The notes under the pieces: generated by a model
What the model saw: only the letters and a program-made list of their open reading frames with translations
Told to the model about the DNA's origin: nothing
Databases searched by the model: none
Program-made: the position numbers and the translations under genes
Shown: in pieces, positions 59,166 to 64,000 of the stretch
How positions within the stretch are numbered: position 1 is the first letter of the stretch
Layout: each line of letters begins with the position of its first letter
NCBI GenBank assembly: GCA_964470375.1
Contig: CAYYCP010000005.1
Span: forward strand, 7,675-71,674
Direction of reading: 5' to 3'
Length of the DNA: 64,000 bases
DNA from: CAYNQK01 sp964470375
GTDB lineage: Bacteria; Spirochaetota; Spirochaetia; Treponematales; JBGSOB01

Positions 59166-60334
59166 CGCGAGAGGGCCTTCATCGCCGACTCCAGGACCCG
59201 GGCCGGGTAGGCGATGTTCAGAACCCAGTCCTTCCCGGCGCGGAAGCCGGCCAGGGCCACCATCTCGAAGCGCTCGGCGTAGGGCTCCAGCTCCGTGGGA
59301 TAGCCATGATCCGGAATGTGCATGAGGGTGGACTGGATGGGGGCCAGGGCTCCCCGGCGCTTCCAGGCGTCCCTGAGGGCCGCGAATATGGACGCAGCGT
59401 CCCAGTCCAGGGCCGGCCCCTGGGCCAGGACGGCTCCCCCGACCGGCCTGGAGATGTCCCTGCGTATCCAGCCCAGGACCTCCTCCACTGGAAAGAGGCC
59501 GGAGGCAAGACGCAGAATGGGCTTGGCCGGCATGGGCCGGTCCGGCCGGGGGACCGAGGGGCAGGCCGGCGCGATGGCCAGTTTCCTTCCGCCCTTAGGC
59601 AGGGAGTCCAGGAATTCCTGGAAATTGAGCTGGTCCACCAGGGCAAGTTCCAGGCCGGGCAGCCTGCCCGGGGCCGCTACGGCCAGGGAGCGCAGGAAGT
59701 CCAGGTGGATTTCCTCAAGGGCTTGGATCTGCCGGCGGGTGAAGAAGTCCGGCCGACGGAAATCATAATCCGCTACCTTTTCGGTCGCGTAACCCGCCTG
59801 TAGAAGGTTCCCGGTGCTGCGGAATTCCGCGCCCGGCTCGGCCCTGGCCAGGACCTTGGTGAGCCTCATGCCCATGTTCTCGCCTATAACGCAGGTCCGT
59901 CCGCGGGCGGCCTCGCAGCCGCACAGGAGGAGGACGGCGTCCTCCTCCGTGCCGGCCTGGATGCCCATGTCTATCCAGCTTCCGCGCCCCAGACCGGAAA
60001 GGTCGGCCAGTCGCGCCTCGGCCCTGCCTAGGAGGATGCGGAAGGGCAGGAGCTCCGTCATCTCGGCGCCCCTGACCGGCTCGGGCTCCGGCTGGCCCTC
60101 CTCTTCCAGGGAGCGCAGGCGCGGGCACATCAAGGAGGCGCCGCCCGCGTCGATGACCGCCATGTCATAGGTAGCCATGCGCGCCCCCCCATAGGCCAGG
60201 GTCTGGCCCTCGCCCGCCAACCGCTCGGACCTGATGGCCATGCCGACCTCAAGCCTGGACGCCTCATGGCGGGATATCCAGCCCGAGCCCAATACCGCCT
60301 CCAGTGTCCCTGTCCGATCATCCAAGGTATCCAT
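59162..60334 (-). CDS. FliM/FliN-related protein with reversed domain order
   Basis: A 390-residue protein without signal peptide. Residues ~9-72 and ~92-162 look like two SpoA (FliN/FliM C-terminal) domains (RLEVGMAIRSERLAG, LADLSGLGRGSWIDMGI, CVIGENMGMRLTKV). Residues 188-388 resemble the FliM middle domain: ADYDFRRPDFFTRRQIQALEEIHLDFLRSL, LALVDQLNFQEFLDSLP, PILRLASGLFPVEEVLGWI and VALAGFRAGKDWVLNIAYPARVLE. Normal FliM has an N-terminal EIDxLL motif, the middle domain and then SpoA; here the order is inverted and the EIDxLL CheY site is missing. GAGGAGG precedes ATG 60334. Its stop overlaps the Crp-type gene. It could be a motor-switch accessory or a flagella-derived protein with another role. 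Confidence 0.7.
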   Translation of the reverse strand: MDTLDDRTGTLEAVLGSGWISRHEASRLEVGMAIRSERLAGEGQTLAYGGARMATYDMAVIDAGGASLMCPRLRSLEEEGQPEPEPVRGAEMTELLPFRILLGRAEARLADLSGLGRGSWIDMGIQAGTEEDAVLLLCGCEAARGRTCVIGENMGMRLTKVLARAEPGAEFRSTGNLLQAGYATEKVADYDFRRPDFFTRRQIQALEEIHLDFLRSLAVAAPGRLPGLELALVDQLNFQEFLDSLPKGGRKLAIAPACPSVPRPDRPMPAKPILRLASGLFPVEEVLGWIRRDISRPVGGAVLAQGPALDWDAASIFAALRDAWKRRGALAPIQSTLMHIPDHGYPTELEPYAERFEMVALAGFRAGKDWVLNIAYPARVLESAMKALSR

Positions 60335-60590
60335 GTCGCCTCCTCAGGGGCGCCGGGCGCTGACCGGCTTGGGGGAATCCTCGGACTCCGTCCTAGCCCC
60401 TGCGCCTGAAAGTAGCCGCAGCGGCCCCAGGCTACCATGAAGTCCCTGTGTGAGGGGCTTCACTCGGGAGGGTCCGCCTTACGGGCATCCAGATCGATCC
60501 AATAACGCCGCGTGGACACACTCTCGAAGAGGGGCTGACCTCTTCCCGCCTGACCAGTTCCATGGATGCCTCCAGCTTCCCGGAGCGCTG
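60335..60590. other. Intergenic region with no recognised gene
   Basis: About 255 bases upstream of the FliM-like gene. Only a weak GTAGCC/GGCTAC hairpin near 60412-60435 is visible. No clear promoter or RNA gene was identified, although a promoter for the FliM-like/Crp pair must lie here. Confidence 0.4.
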
Positions 60591-60623
60591 AAAAAAAAGC
60601 CCGGCGCGGAAACGCCGGGCTTT
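60591..60623 (-). terminator. Intrinsic terminator of the sugar permease operon
   Basis: Minus strand: AGCCCGGCG, 6-base loop, CGCCGGGCT, then eight Ts (60598-60591). It lies 18 bases after the second permease gene. Confidence 0.9.
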
Positions 60624-60640
60624 GATCGCAGCAGGTGGCC

Positions 60641-61495
60641 TTATTCTTTCACGCCGCCCAGAGTGAGGCCGGAGATGATGTACTTGGACATGAAGAGGTA
60701 GAAGACGATGATGGGCACCACGGAGATGGCCACGCCCAGGTAGATGGAGCCGAACTCAGTGCGATAGACGTCCGTGCGCAGGAGGTTGACGAACATGGGC
60801 AGGGTGATGAGCTGGTTGGAGCTGAGCAGGATGTAAGGCATGACGAAGGAGTTCCAGGTGCCCACGAAGGCGAAGATGGCCATGGTGGCCAGGCTGGGCG
60901 TGATGATGGGGATGATGATCTTGTGGAAGATGGACAGCTCGTGGGCCCCGTCTATGCGGGCCGCGTCGATCAGCTCGCGCTGCAGCACGGACTCCATGTA
61001 CTGCTTCATGAAGAACACTGTATTGGGCGCGGCGATGGCCGGGATTATCAGCGGCAGGTAACTGTCCACCAGTTTGATCTGCACCATGAATTTGTAAAAG
61101 CCGATCATGCCCAGCTGGGGTGGAATGGTGATGACGAAGATGATGAAGGCGAAGAAGAAGTTACGGCCCTTGAAGTTGTAGACCTTGATGCCATAGGCCG
61201 TCAAAGCCGAGAAGTAGACCGTCACGATAGTGGTGACCAGGGCTAGGAAGGTCGAATTCAGGAATGCCCTGATGGCCGAGATCTTGGAGAGCGCGCCTAC
61301 CGAGTAGAGCTTGTTCCAGTTGTACCGCAGGTTGCCCGAGGGCAGGAAGGAAATACCCTGGTTGATCTCCTCGGTGGAGCGGGTGGCGTTCACGATCATG
61401 GTCCAGATAGGCACGATGGCCAGCAGGGTCAGCAGGATCAGCACTAAGTAAATGAAGAACCGCTTCACTATATCGATGATGACGTACTTGTCCAT
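60641..61495 (-). CDS. Carbohydrate ABC transporter permease (MalG type)
   Basis: A 284-residue inner-membrane permease with six helices (first: FFIYLVLILLTLLAIVPIWTMIVNA). The EAA-type loop is ELIDAARIDGAHELSIFHKIIIPIITPSLATMAIF, which contacts an MsmK/MalK-like ATPase. It ends in the typical SKYIISGLTLGGVKE. ATG 61495 starts just after the stop of the upstream permease (61497-61499). No ATPase or binding protein gene lies in this operon, so these are supplied from elsewhere. A nearby xylulokinase-like gene hints at a pentose substrate. Confidence 0.93.
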   Translation of the reverse strand: MDKYVIIDIVKRFFIYLVLILLTLLAIVPIWTMIVNATRSTEEINQGISFLPSGNLRYNWNKLYSVGALSKISAIRAFLNSTFLALVTTIVTVYFSALTAYGIKVYNFKGRNFFFAFIIFVITIPPQLGMIGFYKFMVQIKLVDSYLPLIIPAIAAPNTVFFMKQYMESVLQRELIDAARIDGAHELSIFHKIIIPIITPSLATMAIFAFVGTWNSFVMPYILLSSNQLITLPMFVNLLRTDVYRTEFGSIYLGVAISVVPIIVFYLFMSKYIISGLTLGGVKE

Positions 61496-61496
61496 C

Positions 61497-62683
61497 TTAG
61501 GCCCCCTTCCTCTCGGCCTTGGCCAGCTTAGCGGCCTTGGTGGCGTCCTTGTCGCGCATGGCGTAGAACAGCAGGACGCACAGGATAATGGTGATGACAA
61601 ACAGGATGAAGGAGGCTGCCGCGCCGCCGGCCTGATCGCCGGTCTTGAAGGCGCGGTTGTAGATGTACAGGGCCGTCGTCAGAATGGAGCTCTTCGGGTT
61701 GCCGAATCGATCCGGCCCCACCATGAAGGGTATGTCGAACATCTGCATGCCGCCGATCATCGATGTCAGCAGGATGTAGAGCATGACCGGGCGAAGGGAG
61801 GGGAGGGTGATCTTGAAGAAGATCTGCCTGGAGTTGGCCCCGTCCACGTAGGCCGACTCGAACAGGGACGTGGAGATGCCCGTGATACCGGCGCCCACCA
61901 TGATCAGGGTGTTACCGTACCACAGCCACCACTGGATGAAGGACACCAGGCCCTGGCTGAAAACCACCGAACGGAAGAAGTTGATAGCGTCGCCGCCGCC
62001 TGCGTCCATGGGCTGTCCTGTCCGTACCTGCTCCAGGAAGGACAGGGCATCCTTGAGAGGGCCAACCAGGCCCAGCTGGGTGAGGGCTTGGTTCATGGGG
62101 CCGATGGGATAGTAGAAGAGGGCGTTGAAGAGAACTGCTACGGCCGACTGGGGGACGATATTGGGCAGGTAGAATATGGTCTTGAAGAAACCGGTGCCCT
62201 TGAGCTTGAGGCGGATATCGGTGAACCAGACTGCCAGAAGGAGGGCGAAGAAGATCTGCGGGATGAAATTGAAGATCCAGATGATCCNNNNNNNNNNNNN
62301 NNNNNNNNNNNNNNNNNNNNNNNNNNNNNNNNNNNNNNNNNNNNNNNNNNNNNNNNNNNNNNNNNNNNNNNNNNNNNNNNNNNNNNNGCCAGAAGGAGGG
62401 CGAAGAAGATCTGCGGGATGAAATTGAAGATCCAGATGATCCAGGTGTTGCTGAAGGCGTGCCAGAATGAGGCCGTGAAGCCCTGCGGGGCCAAAACCTG
62501 GATGAACTTCTTAAGGCCGATGAAATTCATGTTGCGCGAAAGCGAGTTGGCGTCCGTGAAGCCGATCAGCAGGGTGTAAACCACCGGGTACAGTGAGAAA
62601 AGCAAGAACACGATGATGAACGGCGCTACGAACGCGTAGCCCCAGTTCTCCATCTCTATGGATTTTCGACTCGACTTCGCCAT
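61497..62683 (-). CDS. Carbohydrate ABC transporter permease (MalF type, interrupted by artefactual gap)
   Basis: The partner of the MalG-type permease. It begins KSIEMENWGYAFVAPFIIVFLLFSLYPVVYTLLIGFTDANSL, and its EAA loop is LFESAYVDGANSRQIFFKITLPSLRPVMLY. A 100-N gap flanked by duplicate 55-bp sequence splits the frame; after removing 155 bp it is one frame of 343 residues ending AKLAKAERKGA, longer than the 290-300 usual for the family because of an inserted cytoplasm/periplasm segment (DALSFLEQVRTGQPMDAGGG). GGAGGA precedes ATG 62683. The promoter is at 62714-62742. Confidence 0.9.
62233..62442. other. Assembly gap of 100 N flanked by identical 55-bp sequences
   Basis: 62233-62287 equals 62388-62442, with Ns at 62288-62387. 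Collapsing the duplicate restores the MalF-type permease. Confidence 0.93.
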
Positions 62684-62713
62684 CGGCTCCTCCTGCAAGG
62701 GTCGGGTGGGCCC

Positions 62714-62763
62714 ATTGTATAACGCTTCGCCGGACTTGGCAACACGTTTCAGGGCCGCTGAAA
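62714..62763 (-). promoter_or_regulatory. Promoter and operator-like repeat of the sugar permease operon
   Basis: Minus strand TTGCCA (62742-62737), 17-base spacer, TACAAT (62719-62714). Just upstream lies the inverted repeat TTTCAG-GGCCG-CTGAAA (62747-62763), a candidate regulator site next to the -35. The ~55-base leader carries the RBS. Confidence 0.7.
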
Positions 62764-62818
62764 GAACCGTGCGCCTCAAGGTTAATCGTTACAGCATGGG
62801 CTTTTCAGCGGATCGACT

Positions 62819-64000
62819 CTAGGGCCGGGCCTCTCTTCGCTCGCTCAGGGCCCGCTCCAGGCGCTCGAAGTAGCCGCCCGGGGAGCGGAGCGCGGCCGCC
62901 GCGGCCGGATCCGGCTTCACGGCCGGGGCGCGCGCCAGGCAGGCATCAACGACGGAGTCGGGGGCGCCCAGGGCTATGGCCGCCGCGCAGGCCGCGCCCA
63001 CCGAGGCCCCGGCCTTGCCGATGGGCCTGACCGGGCGGTTCCAGACCGCCGCCACCCGCTCCAGTACGGCCTTGCTCCCGGAAGGACCGCCGGTCAGGCA
63101 CAGGGGGGCGTCCGCGCCGGAGGAATATGCCTTGGAACCAAGGTAGACCAGGGCAAGGCTGGAGTCGATGATGCCGGCGTAATCCGCCCCGAAGGATGGC
63201 TGGCCATCGTAGAGGCGCTGGAGGCCGAAGGCCGGCGAGCGCGGGAAGCTCTCGCGCTCGGGCTGCCAGAGGGCCAGCTTGGAGCCGGGCGGGCAGAATT
63301 CCAGGGCTGCATCGGCCTTGGCGTGCTCATCGCGCTTGATGCCCCAATCCTCGCGCACGCGGTCCCACACCAGGGCGCCGTTGGTCCGGCAGCCGAACAT
63401 GAAAGGACGCCCCAGGCCGTCGTACATGGCGTTGAAGGCTCCCGAGGGATCCGTGCCGCCGGCCGTGGAAACCATAGTGACGAAGCTCGTGCCCAGGCTG
63501 AGCAGGTCGCCCTCGGCCAGGACCTTGGTCTGGGGATTGTCGCCGGAGCCGGCCAGCACGGCCGCCTCGGCCGGGATGCCATAGCGCTCCGTGAAGTAGC
63601 GGGCTATCCCGCCGGCCCTCGCCAAAGGCGAGGCCAGGGCGCCCAGCTTTGCTTTGAGCGCCTCAGCCCCGCCGGGTAGGCCCTCGGCGCAACCGGCCAC
63701 CAGGGTTCCTGACCAGGCCTTGCCGGCATAATCCATCAGGCTCATGCCGGCCGCGTTGCCCCAGTCGCTGGGCGCGTCGGCCTCGCCGGTGAGAAGGGCC
63801 GCCAGCCAGGCCGAGAGGAGGCGTATCGCCTGGGTGGCCGCGTAGGTTTCGGGATAGCGCAGGCCGATCCTGCGGATGACCGCGCCGGTGAAGCGAAGGG
63901 GGCTGTCAGAGCCGGAAAGGCGAATCATGGCTTCGCGGCCCCCGGCCGCGTTCAGGATGTCCGCCGCCTCGGAGGCCGTGTCGGAGGTTTTCCAGATGGG
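62819..64000 (-). CDS. FGGY-family sugar kinase, xylulokinase-like (5' part beyond the window)
   Basis: The reading frame stays open to the window edge, and the in-frame residues before the first ATG (PIWKTSDTASEAADIL) match the family (PIxWxDxRT-like region), so the gene starts outside. Seen here: LSGSDSPLRFTGAVIRRIGLRYPETYAATQAIRLLSAWLAALLTGE, GNAAGMSLMDYAGKAWS, and VLAGSGDNPQTKVLAEGDLLSLGTSFVTM with the catalytic Asp in GDN, then GGPSGSKAVLERVAAVWNRPV for the C-terminal ATPase lobe. It phosphorylates a ketopentose or similar sugar. It resembles D-xylulose kinases including vertebrate XYLB. No terminator is obvious downstream, and it shares orientation with the permease operon. Confidence 0.85.
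   Translation of the reverse strand, partial: PIWKTSDTASEAADILNAAGGREAMIRLSGSDSPLRFTGAVIRRIGLRYPETYAATQAIRLLSAWLAALLTGEADAPSDWGNAAGMSLMDYAGKAWSGTLVAGCAEGLPGGAEALKAKLGALASPLARAGGIARYFTERYGIPAEAAVLAGSGDNPQTKVLAEGDLLSLGTSFVTMVSTAGGTDPSGAFNAMYDGLGRPFMFGCRTNGALVWDRVREDWGIKRDEHAKADAALEFCPPGSKLALWQPERESFPRSPAFGLQRLYDGQPSFGADYAGIIDSSLALVYLGSKAYSSGADAPLCLTGGPSGSKAVLERVAAVWNRPVRPIGKAGASVGAACAAAIALGAPDSVVDACLARAPAVKPDPAAAAALRSPGGYFERLERALSERREARP

Overview
The window is a continuous stretch of GC-rich bacterial chromosome with dense, mostly single-orientation gene runs. There are no insertion sequences, CRISPR arrays, rRNAs or prophage genes. The gene content suggests a high-GC spirochaete: several lipoproteins have loose lipoboxes, there is a CsgG protein with a P13-like C-terminus, a FliM/FliN-type protein, an M30 lipoprotein peptidase, a large multi-permease sugar/peptide transport load and a membrane class III adenylate cyclase. 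No marker gene fixes the taxonomy, so this is an inference.

Layout. 0-5 kb: a ClpA-type AAA+ ATPase with a small YbjN-like partner, then a RidA-membrane fusion divergent from a TrmB-type regulator, and a DUF5680 protein. 5.1-7.3 kb: an ABC-F ATPase behind a leader peptide and a textbook terminator/antiterminator. 7.3-9.5 kb: a CsgG-like protein and small envelope proteins. 9.6-15.3 kb: a complete oppABCDF peptide transporter. 15.4-24.4 kb: adenylate cyclase, a repeat-rich lipoprotein, an M30 peptidase lipoprotein, an iron alcohol dehydrogenase with a small monooxygenase, and a secreted protein. 24.4-41.4 kb, minus strand: GNAT, CNNM/CorC protein, Na/Pi symporter, CorA, PBP1C, alpha-2-macroglobulin, a membrane phosphodiesterase and a PurF-like protein. 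41.6 kb: tRNA-Phe. 41.7-45.2 kb: WecG-type glycosyltransferase, RsmE, YjbQ and an S41 protease. 45.3-49.6 kb, plus strand: membrane protein, MinD/FlhG-like ATPase, Lgt and a threonine-synthase-like protein. 49.6-58.3 kb, minus strand: a giant GH13 protein with MalQ, PlsC with a lipid kinase, and a GH16 lipoprotein. 58.5-64 kb: a Crp-type regulator with a rearranged FliM-like protein, two sugar permeases and the 3' part of a xylulokinase-like gene.

Points that stand out. (1) The ABC-F gene has a leader-peptide attenuator like those of inducible antibiotic-resistance ABC-F genes. (2) At least nine genes have a -10 element only 6-10 bases before the start codon, several with a -35 at 16-18 bases, which predicts common leaderless transcription. 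(3) Two enzyme homologues lack their key catalytic residue (PurF Cys to Gly, threonine synthase PLP-Lys to Gln) and a GH16 protein has an altered active-site motif. (4) A FliM-like protein has its domains in reversed order. (5) All three 100-N gaps are flanked by identical 55-bp direct repeats. They look like unmerged contig overlaps, and removing 155 bp at each restores a single intact gene.

The starts given below are chosen from ribosome-binding sites, signal peptides, homology to family N-termini and overlap with neighbours; many differ from the longest open frame.
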